Of a stretch of 64,000 nt of DNA, positions 32,883 through 47,696 are shown in pieces; within the stretch, counting starts at the first letter, position 1, and every line of letters starts with the position of its first letter. The stretch spans positions 493,501-557,500 of the forward strand of contig JAJOZX010001568.1 in NCBI GenBank assembly GCA_023014485.1, in the 5' to 3' direction. A program made the position numbers and the translations under genes. The notes under the pieces are model-generated. The model was not told the origin of the DNA. It ran no database searches and was given only the letters and a program-made list of their open reading frames with translations. Source of the stretch: Bathynomus jamesi (Eukaryota; Arthropoda; Malacostraca; Isopoda; Cirolanidae).

Positions 32883-33559
32883 TAGTTCAAGCCAGCTAAA
32901 CTGTAACTGTTCTAAGCCATATACCTGTAAACGAACCAATCATCTTACTAACTACATCAAGCTGAGTGATGAGGCTTTAAAACTAAAAAATCAAATCTGT
33001 TTTCCTCCTCTAAACATCCATTTAAACATTATTACTAATATTGATTTATTGTTATTATTATATATATGTACACATGTTAGGAGTATTTAAATTAAACATA
33101 CTGATTTCAATTCCCTTCGCAATAAAAGCATCTTTCAAATCTAATCAAATCTTGCTATATATTTCTCGCGGTAATTGTTTTCAGATGAGTAGTAGTTAAG
33201 TTTAACTTATAAATATATACATAAAAACGCAATATCCAATTAAGTAGGTTTGGTAAAAAAAAAACTTTCTTAATATTTCCAATTAATAGAAAATGACAAG
33301 TGAGCTTTACAAGGCATAACTCTAGTATTTAACCTCGTAGCAAAGATTGTTGACTAAATATAGTACCAAAGTAGTTGAATACGCATTTTCAATAATAATT
33401 CCAGCAAAGATCCTTCACTACACGGTCGCTTCCGATTATTTAAACAAACCTGAAAGTTGCATACTCTGAAATTCTGAACGCTTTATGCAACAAGAGGGCG
33501 AAATCGTAACTTCTTCCAAAACTGTCCTAATTCCATTATTCTAAATCCATGTATTCTCT

Positions 33560-33611
<52 letters not shown>

Positions 33612-34815
33612 AACCCCTCCGTCTATGGCCTGGGTTGGTTCGAAGTCGACGGGGGTTCTGGTTAGGAGGCAGCAACGGATTTGTTACTTGCAGTAGCTTC
33701 TTCTATACTACTCTCCGAGTTCTTCTATAGTGGCTCGGAGGATTCTGAGAGGTTTTTAAAATTCTCTGAGGGTTCCCCTCGATTCTTCTTGTAACGTATC
33801 GGGAAATTTTAATGACTAAGTTCTCTGAAGAGAGCACTGCTCGAAGGAGAAGGTAAAGACTTTTTCTTACTGTAATTTACTGCTAAAATGTTATAGGTAA
33901 TGCTCAGCCTCGTAGTCTAATTCAGAATGAACATGGAAGAAATTGTGGGGGTTTATATACCCCTATTCTGCTAACACCATTATTATTAAATGTTGAAAAG
34001 GCTGTATTATTTTTGCACAATACTTAAAAATAAAGTAAACTTTTTTGCTGTGACAATGGTTAAACAGATAAACAGGATATAGGAAGAGGAAGCCATATTT
34101 TTATCTTAAACCGCGTATTTTCAGATCTAAGGTTTTCCTGATCCGCCGAGTTAATTAGAAGTGGAAATTGAACTATGCATCTTTATACTAAGATATGCAT
34201 ATGAGCAAAAATTAAAGGTTTAAGTTTTACAATTAAATGTTTAGGTAAGACATGACTTCATCTTTTATAACGAAGAGAGAATGTATACAAAACATGAACA
34301 TTGCAAAAAGTTACTCAGGATTCATTATTAAGCTAAATCTAAAAATGATTAAGAAATTTTAAAAAGAACAAGTCACCAATTATTTGGCAAAGTAGAAAGC
34401 ACATCAAAATTTATCCCAACGAAAAACTAATAATAAAAAAATAATAACAATATCGCCGCGTATACATTCCTAAATGGCGACATAATGTCGGGTCGTACAT
34501 TGAGTACAATCCCAAGTACATCACTGAGTACGTTGTAATTTTGGTTTATTACAATTATGATTATAATTACCAATTAATTCACATTTGGTTATTATCGTTA
34601 ATTATAGCTTCATTAAAGTTTGTACATTAATTACATTATATTAAATTATTATCTTTAATTATAGTTTCATTAAACTACATCAATTGCATTATATTAAAAT
34701 ATTACAGCTAATTACAATTAAACAGTTAATTATAGTTTTTTACAGTATTACATATTTATAGACAATTAGGATGTTAGGAGTATAACATAAAGTACATGGG
34801 CACATACGGTGTGTG

Positions 34816-34847
<32 letters not shown>

Positions 34848-35953
34848 AAACATAACACACATAATAATGTTTTATGATTAGAAGCAAGCGAGAGGAGATT
34901 TTTACCTCAGACTTCCGCTGTGGTTAGCGGAATTCGAACACTTGCATAAGCATTTATGAGTATTGCGAGAAATTAGTTAATTTAAAGAAAAGAAATAAAA
35001 AGAATACATGTGAACGTACTTACATGTAAGGTAACTACCTACATGATCATTTGCGAACATGTATGAATGAATAAGGTTTCGTACACACATCGGTAGTCAC
35101 ACAATAGGTTGACAATAGGTAGACAATAGGTAGCTGAATGAATAATTAATAAAATTAACAAAAGATAAAGGTCAAGAAAGGAAATGGACGTATGAATGAA
35201 CAACATATAAATAATAATAGGTTAAAGAATTTACCATACATTGAATACTAACGATATCTACATACTAAATACGTGATTCAGTATTCAAGGTATGGAAAAC
35301 GTGAAGGGAATTAAGTTATTTTATGACGTCATAGTTATTTACTTCATACGTACAGTATAAGTCATTATTGGGAGAACTTAGAGGAAACGAATTAAAGAGA
35401 TACAGTAATGAAGGGCTTACAGCCATGGTACAAGAGTGAGTGAAACTATTAATTAAATAAATATACTTATACGAGTGAGTATACAGTAAATATTAAGGAA
35501 TTGGTACATTTGAGGAAGAATTAAGTAAATGAATAAAGAAGCACAAACAAGGGTTCAAATCATACTACATTCAATGTGCATGCATAATCTAATAAAATTT
35601 AGGGATGAGGGTTAGATGCAAGACATCAATAATTAATTATAATAAATTCTATAATAAATGGAAAATGGAGACATGGGTAATATTCCGAAGGAAATGTTAA
35701 ACGATCTAAATCGTCGATTGTCTTGTTTGTACTTTAAGGGAATGAAATTAAGGGAAATTCGTTTCTCACAACGAACCTTCAATGACACAACATGGATTCG
35801 ACTTAACCATAGAAATGGTAGGTCGCATGGTTGTGAAACTGCAAAAATAGAAAGCAGCAAATAAATTTTTTATCCAAACTCGTGTTAGGCGATTTTGGTT
35901 CTTATGTAAAAATGAATATTTGATTATATAGGAATTATTCATTGTTCATTTTT

Positions 35954-35963
<10 letters not shown>
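32883..35963. other. Long unassigned stretch with microsatellites
   Basis: About 3 kb, AT-rich, without a convincing gene. It holds (TA)n at 33561-33608 and about 34817-34847, and an imperfect duplication of about 75 bp at 34590-34720 (unit includes TTAATTATAG(C/T)TTCATTAAA). The small frames at 32815, 35658 and 35860 (minus) show no family motifs. Confidence 0.45.
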
Positions 35964-36014
<51 letters not shown>

Positions 36015-36017
<3 letters not shown>

Positions 36018-36659
36018 GGTGTCTCAAAAGCCACTATCTATTTTGAAAAATAATGGGAATTACGAAAAACTGGTTTAAGACATGAAAAATATATTTATTT
36101 CAAAGTAAGTGCCACAAAGAATTAGTGCTATTATTTATCTGTCTCCACATGGCGACCATCAGTGTCTCCACAGAGCTCAAAGCGATAAGTTGTTTCCCGG
36201 AACACACTTTCCAGCATTTGAGGTGTTATTTTCTGAACTGCATCGGTAATACGATTTCGAAGTTCGGCTACATCACTAATTCTTCTACCAGTGTACACAT
36301 TAGACTTAATGAAACCCCAGGCGAAAAAATCTAATGGTGTTAAATCGGGTGAACGTGCTGCCCATGGTTGTGTTCCTCCACGACCAATCCAGCGACCGGG
36401 GAAGCGTCTGTCAAGATAATCACGTACAATTATTGCATAATGGCACGGTGCTCCATCCTGCTGAAAAACTACTGTGTCAAGAATGCCATCTGTAAGAAGT
36501 TGAGGTTCGAGGAATTGTTCAAGCATGTCAAGATAATAAACCAATTAACTTTTTTTAAATACACAAATTTGCACCAGAAGTACATATCTTTATGCCAGCA
36601 TAGCATTTTTAAAAAAAACATCTAATGTCACCGAAATAGATAGTGACTTTTGAGACACC

Positions 36660-36662
<3 letters not shown>
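36015..36662 (-). mobile_element. DD41D mariner-like deletion derivative
   Basis: 648 bp, inverted ends CAGGGTGTCTCAAAAG and complement, embedded in (TA)n (35964-36014 and 36663-36695). Minus frame 36544-36131 encodes the end of a transposase with FQQDGAPCHY and ARSPDLTPLDFFAWG, 41 residues between the aspartates. The N-terminal half and first aspartate are deleted. Confidence 0.88.
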
Positions 36663-36701
<39 letters not shown>

Positions 36702-37163
36702 TAGTGATGGACCGGATATCCGCCTCATTTTTAACATCCGCATCCGCACTTCTGACTGCGGATGTTATGCGGATATTACCTCTAATAAATTATGCAATTT
36801 ACAATTAAATTAGCTTATAAGGCCCAGTCATGCACATTTCATGTAAAGTATTAATTATTAATAACCAAACAAATATATAAACCTCAAAATATAAATACCT
36901 GGTAACACAGAAAATTGAATGAAACTTGTTTCATTGAATTTTCTGTGGCTGAAACTCTTAAGAAAGTTATTATTTTTATCATAATGAAAACATTAATATT
37001 AATTTTAATTCTTATGCATTGCCTGCCATAATGGTAATATCACGAAATTTGAAAAATTATGTCATATATTCATAATTTTATATTATATTGATAGATTAAC
37101 TAAATATCCGCATCCGCATCTGCATCTGCAGATGTTGAAAAACTGACATCCGGTCCACCACTA
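36702..37163. mobile_element. hAT-like MITE with (CATCCGC) arms
   Basis: Ends TAGTGATGGACCGGAT and complement of TAGTGGTGGACCGGAT, followed on both arms by CATCCGCATCCGCA-type tandem motifs. No coding frame. It is clearly related in design to the hAT copy at 58586-59794, which has the same CATCCGC units. It sits between two (TA)n tracts. Confidence 0.75.
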
Positions 37164-37190
37164 AATTATATATATATATATATATATATA

Positions 37191-38099
37191 CAGGGCGTCC
37201 CAAAAAAATGTATACACACTTTAACAGCTGATAGCTCAATTGATGTTTCTTTCTTTCCAAGTTAAACCCATTAGAATTAATAATGGCAGTCAGACTAAGC
37301 TTTGAACAAAGGAAATTCATTCTAAAATGCTACTGGAAGTGTGAAAACGCAGTTGAAGTGCAAAGACAGTTTAGGAGGGAGTTTCAAACAGATCCACCAA
37401 CGCGACTTACCATCACTCGAATTAGAGATAAGTTTGAAGCCGATGGAACTGTTCAGAATGTCCACAAGAAGCGTTCCGGAAGACCACGGACATCGACAAG
37501 CCCCACAAAGCAAGAAAGAGTACTGGAAACGTATCACCAAAGTCCAAGAAAATCTGTGCGGCAAGCGAGTCGTGAGGTAGGAATTTCAGAATCGTCTGTC
37601 CAACGCATTTTGAAGCGCTGTCAATGGAAAAGTTACATTCCAAGATTAGTCCATGCTATTAATGAAGATGATGATCCGGACCGAAGAGTGGAGTATTGCG
37701 AGTGGTACTTGGCACGATGTGGATGTGGATTGGACGAAGGGGTTTCGTAGAATACCCTCCGCGTTCACCAGACCTCACACCACTAGACTTTTTTTTATGG
37801 GGATACTTAAAAGACAAAGTCTACGCTATAAAACCTGCAACAGTCGCTGAATTGAGAGCAGCCATTGAACGAGAATGCACACAAATACCAAACGAAATGT
37901 TTCGTGATGTTTGCGATTCCATTGCTTCGCGTTATCAGCAGTGCCTGGACCAGAACGGACGTCAGTTTGAAAACAGGCGTTGACAAAACAATTAAATAAT
38001 GTCTGTAGATTCTATTACATTTTGAAAATGAAATGTATTTTAATAAACACTGCCTTTATAATTATTTAAAGTGTGTATACATTTTTTGGGGACGCCCTG
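37191..38099 (+). mobile_element. DD41D mariner-like deletion derivative, copy 2
   Basis: 909 bp, nearly identical to 7543-8449 including the same internal deletion that removes the first two aspartates. Here the N-terminal frame (37283-37750) is intact, with the HTH segment and GRPRTSTSP. The C-terminal part (37696-37983, PPRSPDLTPLDFFLWG) is in another frame. TA lies on both sides, the left one inside a (TA)n tract. Two near-identical deleted copies show that this defective form itself was mobilised. Confidence 0.9.
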
Positions 38100-38577
38100 T
38101 ATATACACAGTATATATGACTTCTTACTCATGTCTGTGTTTGAATTCTACCCATTTTTCAACAGAATGTACACTATTTATCCGTTACAAGCTAGAAGTTG
38201 GGCGTAGGAGGAAACTGTATTATTATTATTATTAGTAGTAGTAGTAGTAGTAGTTTAAAACTTATCTTCATTTCTACATATCTCTCTCTTTCAATGCAGT
38301 CCTAAATCACCTAATCTTTCCTCTGAAGCAGGAGTCACATCAAACTACAGTATTTCACATCGAACGCTTTCTAACATCTACATACTAACAGAAATGAGGA
38401 GACCGCATATATAAATGTAGTACAATATACGAGTTTATCAGTTTGGTTAATACCTCAATGCTTTTGTATCACTCATTTCCTATATTACCTAAAAATTAGT
38501 TAGTTAGTTACCGGCTAGTGATCAAAATAATGTAACGTGCAAATTTTTAGTTGGGGACCCGCACCTTAAGCCAACTG
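38100..38577. other. Unassigned sequence
   Basis: About 480 bases; a short (TTA)/(GTA) run at 38219-38255. No element recognised. Confidence 0.4.
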
Positions 38578-40990
<2,413 letters not shown>

Positions 40991-41314
40991 TAATCAGACC
41001 ATTTAGGTTTTAACCAACAAAATCCACATTATCTGAAAAAGATGAGAAAAGAATTAATAAACTTGAAAACATAACGAAAATAATCCTAGGTTTTAAAGTG
41101 TCAAAATCTCTTAATAATTAGTAAATTAGTGAAATAATGTTTTACAGTACTAGAAAAATTAAGCATTTAGGAAAGTATAAGCATATAGTAAGAATAAAGT
41201 TAAATAATATAGAAATAAGATCTCACAATAGTTATTTACACATAACGACCAAAACGTTTCGTTTGTCTCCGTTTTATCACATTTGTCTCATACAAAAACT
41301 TTAATTAATACGAC

Positions 41315-41352
<38 letters not shown>

Positions 41353-42716
41353 GGATAATAATAATAATAATAATAACTTCAGCTATATTCCTATTCTTGC
41401 CCACTGAGCTATGACCTGGGAGCCTGTCTAGGGGCCCCCTAGTAGCAGCGGGGCCCTAAGCGGCCGCTTAGTCTGCTTATGCCAGGAAACGGCCCTGCCT
41501 TAGATAATAATTTTCTTTTAAAGTATCAGAGCCGAAGTTGAAAATTTAGTATAGAAATCAGAAAAAGTTTGCCATGCGATCATGGGAGGATGAGATTTGC
41601 AGTTACTGTTAAAACAAATCAAATAGAGAATTAAATGCCTTGAAATCGCCTGATTTTCGGAGGAAGTTTTTTTAACATAATTTTAGAGCTTCTTAAATTA
41701 AATTTAATGGAGGACACTGTAGACACCAATCGACAAGAGAAGTACTCCGGGGGGAGACATTAGGCAGGAGTCAGGAAGAGCTGGAACTCCCGTTTCTCCT
41801 GTCACTGTCCTCCTTAGCTGATTTTTTTCCGTGTCCCATCTACCCTGTCAGCAGTCTAGTATACTCTCAAACACACACACTTCTCCCTCTATTCCTCACT
41901 ACGCATACAGGCATCGTGCGCATTACACTATCTTTTAAAAATTAAAAAAAATCTATATTGTATCGATTTTGGGAGACTCGAAGATTTTGATTTCGGCTCT
42001 CTCCTTCTCCTACGGGGGAGGGGACATTTTTGCGGGCGGTCGCCTTCGCCCTTAACCCCCTCCTTTCCGTATAAAAAAAAATAGTATGTTGGGTAATTTT
42101 TTAATTTTATTGGTAAATATTGACACTGTTTGTAACTATAAGAAAATTAAAAGTAAGTATACAACCTAAATTGTATAATAGGAATGTAGAAACATGTATA
42201 TGAACTAGAAATGTAGCCTAAGAGAGATACTCGTACAAAGTCTGACCGAGACTCATTTGAATCCGATGAGGCCCAGCGGTAACAACACTCAACGACACTT
42301 CATAATACTTTACCCTATTTGAGTGTTAGAATTGTTTTATCTACAGTAATTCCCGTAATGTCAGCCTTCCAAGTGGATTGGAGTTGGTAAAACGTGACGA
42401 CTGAATCGATGGCGAGATTCATTGTGGTCATTCATTTTAGGTTTCGCGCGTATAGAGGGCTTAGGAAACGGTCCTTTTTATCAGCGAGCGACGTTTGGTA
42501 GATAAAATCCATAGAATTTTTTGTGTCCAATTCATTTTTACCTGGAATTTATCTTATTAAGAGTAAGGAATCGTTAAATAATTTTGTTAAAATTCTGTTA
42601 AAAATATTTTTCTTTCATTATTATTTTATAAAATTAACCCCTCCGTACGCAGGAACTCCACGAAAAAACAAAAACTATTCAACATATTAGAGCGTGTATA
42701 TATATATATATATATA
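40991..42716. other. Unassigned sequence with (AAT)n tract
   Basis: About 1.7 kb. (AAT)n at 41314-41378. A run near 41430-41490 is unusually GC-rich (GGGGCCCCCTAGTAGCAGCG). No coding frame is convincing. Confidence 0.45.
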
Positions 42717-42998
42717 TGTTACGCCCCGTTTGTGTACTGACCCATTTCATGAACTGGGCAATCCATTTGCACAGTTCGTGAAATGGGCACCTCGCTGCTC
42801 ATTACATGTATTGAGCATTTCATTTGCCCAGTTCGTGAAATGGGCAGCATTTCAGTTGCCCCTTCATGAAGTGGACATTTCTGTGAAGGAAAGTTAGAAT
42901 TTGGTTCACAGTATATTTTATTTTCAAACTAATACAACACAATTCATTTAAAATGCAATATAAACACAATACATTTAAAAGGCAAGTAAATATATTTA

Positions 42999-44628
42999 TC
43001 AGTCCCTATTTTCGCACGTTTTGTGACTATGACAGGCACTGTTACAACGAAGACTATTTCGTAAGCACGAACATCGTTTAGTTAGGCAAGTGCTTCTACA
43101 TTGACACCTACGGAACCCTTGTCCTCCACAAACACTCTGTAATTTAACAATTTCACGAATATTTAGTTTGTTAGAAGGAATATCACTGGATTTGAGACCA
43201 GTATAGTGAACAGATTCAAACTGATTCCTTGAAAGCTTACCATTGATTATTCCGACTTTTGTTCCTATTGTAAAACCGCCGTCGTCCTTAGCAAGAACGA
43301 ATCCGATTATATTAGGAGGATCACCTTTACTACGGTCAAACTGAGAGACAGTAACTGCTACATTGTGACCAACGTCGACCATTGACAACGTTTTTGTACT
43401 TCGTGTTAGCATTTTTTCAGCCTGCAGCACTATACCTTCGTGTGCTTTTTGTCGTGCCAGCACTGCAGGGTGAGTAACAGCAACATCTGCTTCTGCCGTC
43501 GCCGTACTGCCGTGTGTCTTGTTGGATGACACTTGCACTATAGTTTCTTCTTGCGCGGGTGAGTTATCTGCCTCTGCCGTCGCCGTACTGCCGTGTCTCG
43601 TTGGATGACACTTGCACTATAGTTTCTTCTTGCGCGGGTGAGTTAGGTGAAGCTTGCAGCACGGCTATTTCTGGTGTTGTTTCAGGTTCGTCGTCGAACA
43701 TTTGTATTAATTCATCTTCATCAATGCCTGTTCCAATACGCGCTAAAAAATCCTCTGGTAATTTTGATTTAAGACCACAGCGAGGATTATTTCCAGTTAA
43801 TGCCTTGTATGGAGTCGTTTTAATTGTTTCGTGATAACTAAAATTCATTGCCCACTGAACAAACCTAATACCGTAACTCCATTTCGGGCAATTATTGTCG
43901 CGCATCCAAACCATTAGTTTTACTTTTACATCCGCGTTGGCGCGTTCAACGCATCCCTGACTTTGTGGGTGTCGTGGTCGACCATTAACGAGCACAAGTT
44001 CAGGCTATAACAATGACAGATCTTTAATAATTTCTGCAGTGAACTCTCTTCCGTTGTCCGACTGAAGTACGTGTGGTGCTCCGAAATCGAGAAATATTTT
44101 TAAAAGTTCATCAGCAACTTCAGTCGCTCGTTTGCTCGCTAATGCCCAGATGAAATGAAACTTTGTTAAGTAATCCATGTAATGCATGATGTAGCGATAA
44201 CTTCCGTCCTTCATAGTTTTCATATCGATTAGGTCCACTTGACCACGTTCGTTTAAATCCTTTGCTGTAAGCGGCCGCACAACAACCCCGGAAGCTGTGT
44301 CCTTCCGACGATGTTTCTCGGTACATCGCTCGCAACGTTTAATATACTCTGCAATTAATGTGCGAGGTATATTTGCGTACTGTTCGGCTACTTTATAATA
44401 TGTCTTTCTTTCTCCACTGTGACCACTTTCAATATGACTAATCACATTTAGAACGACTTCTTGAGTTGCCATGTACTCGCCATTCATCTTGGCAACTTTG
44501 TCAATTCCATCCAGGCTTACCAATACGTACGTTTTGAGAATGTAGTATTCTTCTCTTTCTAATCGTTTTCTGGTTTTACCTTTCTTGAGAATCGTTATAA
44601 CTTGTTTTTCATATTCGGCTGACCACAA
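42999..44628 (-). pseudogene. Ginger-like integrase/transposase, one stop and one frameshift
   Basis: DDE integrase-fold transposase resembling the KRBA2-like/Ginger group. Order from the N-terminus: an H2C2 zinc finger (HIESGH, CERC) in 44628-44005; the first aspartate in QVDLIDM; the second in LQSDNGREF; then a TAG at 44005-44007 (in the same phase) where relatives have Trp; the glutamate in QSQGCVERAN (43564-43995), 36 positions after the second aspartate. A two-base difference inside an about 80-bp tandem duplication (43480-43645) shifts the frame before the last part, 43538-42999, which ends with a cysteine-rich motif (CQCRSTCLTKRCSCLRNS). It is decayed but recent. Confidence 0.85.
43480..43645. 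repeat. About 80-bp tandem duplication inside the Ginger gene
   Basis: Two units, each running from CTGCCGTCGCCGTACTGCCG to CTTGCGCGGGTGAGTTA. The units differ by two bases in length (GTGTGTCTTG against GTGTCTCG), which produces the frameshift in the gene. Confidence 0.85.
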
Positions 44629-44984
44629 GCTGGGGAATTGAGAAATTTAACTCATTCTGAGAACCTCACCACTTTGTTGTTGCGAGCACACTGGAATCAG
44701 GCAGTTCTCGCAGAGTGGAACTAAGCTTATTATACTCGCAGAGTGAAACTAAGCTTATAGCGCCATCTACATCTGAAAGAGGTAGAATTGTATATAAGAT
44801 TTCAAATAGCATACGCGGCATTGCCCATTTCACGAACTGGGCAAATGAAATGCTCAATACATGTAATGAGCAGCGAGGTGCCCATTTCACAAAATGTGCA
44901 AATGGATTGCCCAGTTCATGAAATGGGTCAGTACACAAACGGGGCGTAACATATATATATATATATATATATTCTTACCTTTCT

Positions 44985-47696
44985 TACCATTCTTACCAGG
45001 CGCCTGGTAGACCTAAAGCGGTTTGTCAGTTAGGAGCCCTCGGACGAGACTCCTCCATGCCTCACGATCTCCACACATCAAGTTCGCCCGTTGGAGACTG
45101 ATTCCACACTTCTCGACAGCACTCTTGATGTATCCATCCATCGGATCTTGGGTCTTCCAACTGATCTTCTGTTTTGAGGGGCCCATTCCAGCATTCTTCT
45201 TGCTGTCCTTTCCATCGGCATTCGTTGAACATGCCCGTACCATCTCAGTTGGTTCCTCTCAATATTCTCATTAACCGAAGTTACACCCAATCGCCTTCTT
45301 ATTTCAGTGTTCCTTATTTTATCCAATCTACTTACTCCTTCTATCAATCTCAGGACCCTCATTTCAGCTGCTTGCAGTTTTCCCCTCGTCCTTATGGTTA
45401 GGGTCCCAAGTCTCGCTGCCGTATAGTAAGATTAGTTTCAATATTGTTGAGTATATATGCGTCTTTACCTTTTTAGGGATCTTTTGATCTTTCAGTAGGG
45501 GGTACAGGAAGGAAACATTTCTGCTATATTTAGCAATTCTTTCATTCACCTCTGCATCCATACCCGCATCATTTGCTATCATGCTACCAAGGTATTTAAA
45601 TGTGTCCGTCTTTTTCATTTCCCTTCCCCTAACAAAGATTCCATCCTCGTTCGCTCCCCTCGTTACCACCATATATTCAGTTTTATCATAATTCAGTTTC
45701 AGTCCATACTCCCTCAATCTCTCATCCCACCTCTGCATAATTCTCTCCAGGGATTGTGCTGTGTTAGTCCCAACAGCCACATCATCATCAGCATATCAAA
45801 AATTTCTATTTCCTCTTCAATTTCCTCAGTTATGTGTTCCATAACCCTGTTGATGTAGGCAATAAATAAAATGGGTGACAGAACACTCCCTTGTTTAACT
45901 CCTGTACTTACATCAAACCACTTCTCCGATCCCACCACCGTGCTCTGGGAGACCCTATAGGTGCTCATTACTGCTCTCAGAAGCTTGGGTGGCACTCTCT
46001 CACTCAAAACCACCCACAGCTTCTCCCTGGGCACACTATCAAATGCCTTCTCCAGATCCAAAAAACATATGAAGCGGTCCAAATTGAATTCTCGGCTCTT
46101 CTCAGGATATTGTCTTATGGCTGAAATTTGATCTATAGTACTCCGGCCTGCACGAAAGCCACACTGATGCTCCAGTAACCCAGGTTCCAGTATGTTTCGT
46201 ATTCTATGTTCCAAAATCCTTTCATATATTTTCTCCACATGACACATCAAAGATATGCCACGGTAGTTTTGACATTCCTGCTCACTTCCCTTCTTTTTAT
46301 ATATAGGACATATAATTGTTCTGCCCCATTCTGCCGGTACAATTCCCTGCGACCACACCACCCGGAAAATGCTAAGCAGCCAGTCCACAGCAGGATCACC
46401 AGCTGCTTTTAGTGTTTCTGTGACAGTTGCATCCGGCCCGGGAGCTTTATTATTCTTCATCCTCTTTAGTGCTTGAATAACCTCCTCTCTAGTGATCTCT
46501 CTGTCCCCCTCATGCTCCTCATGATTTACCCGCTCCTCCCGTCTCACCTCATCATATTGGTTCTCGTTATTCAAAAGCTGTCTAAAGTATTCGTTCTAGC
46601 GTGCGGCCACCTCAATTTTATCAGTGAGGACTTCACCATGTGCATTTTTAACCGCCACTGTTGTTTTCTTGCTTTCTCCATTTTTATACTTTTTAGCCAT
46701 GCTATACAGTAACTTCTTCGAGCATTGAAAATCCTCTTCTAAGTCTCTACCTATTTTCTCCCACACAGAGCGTTTCGCTCTTCTTTTAACCTCGTTGGTG
46801 TGGTTTCTCATTTGGACATATTCTTGCCTTGTTTGCTCATTTCTATCCTTAAGCCATCTCCTAAAAGCACGCATCTTATTTATCACTGCCTCCTTTACCT
46901 CCTGGGTCCACCATGCCGTCTTTTTCTTTTTTGACCCACCAACTACCCTTTCTCCAATCACCTCTCGCTGTATTCCTTCCATCGTTCTCCTAAACGCAAC
47001 CCAAACCTCCTCCACTATTTCCGTAGCCACCCTTTGTCCGAAAGCCTCCTCAGTTCTAGTTCTAATCTCTTCCAGTTTTTCTGGTATATTCTCCGTGCAC
47101 ACTCTTCTCCTTCTAGGCTTTTTTATATTTTGTGGTACTGGAAGCAAAATTTTGGCTTTAACAAGTCTATGATCCGAATCAAAAGACACAGATGGTACTA
47201 CTCTTACATCTTTTACCAATGAATTTTTATCCACCACAATAAAGTCTATCTGAGACTTCTTATCATAATTTCCGGTTCTACTATTCCATCCACACCACGT
47301 ATAGAGATGTGATTCCTGGTGCTTAAAAAATGTGTTCATTATACTAAGAACATTTCTTGCACAAAAAATTACCAGCATTTCCCCTTCTAAATTTCTCTCC
47401 CCAACACCAAATGCCCCGATCACGTCTTCATTTCCGTTTCGATCTCCACCCACATGGCCATTTAGGTCTCCCATCAAAATTCTTGGTCCATAAGGCAGCC
47501 CATCTATCATTCCCTGAAGATCCTCATAAAAAGTTTCCTTTTCCTCCTGTGATCTTCCACTCTGCGGTGCATATGCCTGGATTACCGATAGTCTCTCTCC
47601 GTTTAGGCTCAGGGTCACTCCCATCAATCTCTCACTCCAACAAAGAGAGCAAGACAAAATTGCATATTTGTTTATAAAGATTTGTTTATAAAAAAC
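44985..47696 (-). pseudogene. RTE/BovB-type LINE, main part
   Basis: Minus-strand endonuclease-RT of the CFDP2-like type. Frame 47657-46596: endonuclease end (RLSVIQAYAPQSG, LMGDLNGHVG, FDSDHRLVKAKI) and linker. Frame 46574-45714: RT (KMNNKAPGPDATVTETLK, GRTIICPIYKKKG, NYRGISLM, CGFRAGRSTIDQI, FLDLEKAFDSVP, GVKQGSVLSPILF). A frameshift just before the catalytic YADD, which is present in the next frame at about 45790. Frames 45780-45364 and 45362-45078 end with LRWYGHVQRMP and GRPKIRWMD, the usual C-terminus. The 3' tail is a (GGTAAGAA)-like repeat. The N-terminal part is at 51293-51762, beyond an inserted LINE. Confidence 0.9.

Larger units (their letters stand above)
42718..44951 (-). mobile_element. 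Ginger-like DNA transposon (integrase-type transposase)
   Basis: About 2.23 kb between long inverted repeats (about 130 bp) that start TGTTACGCCCCGTTTGTGTA and end in the complement. TG...CA ends are usual where the enzyme is an integrase. The inverted repeats contain repeated CCCAGTTC(A/G)TGAAATGGGC palindromes. Target duplication cannot be resolved because both flanks are (TA)n. The single gene is on the minus strand. No RT, protease, gag or LTR is present, so it is not a retrovirus or LTR retrotransposon. Confidence 0.85.

Noticed and set aside
42999..44628. Retroviral or LTR-retrotransposon integrase
   Set aside because: There is no RT, protease, gag or LTR; the ends are long inverted repeats and the C-terminus is cysteine-rich as in Ginger/KRBA2-like genes.
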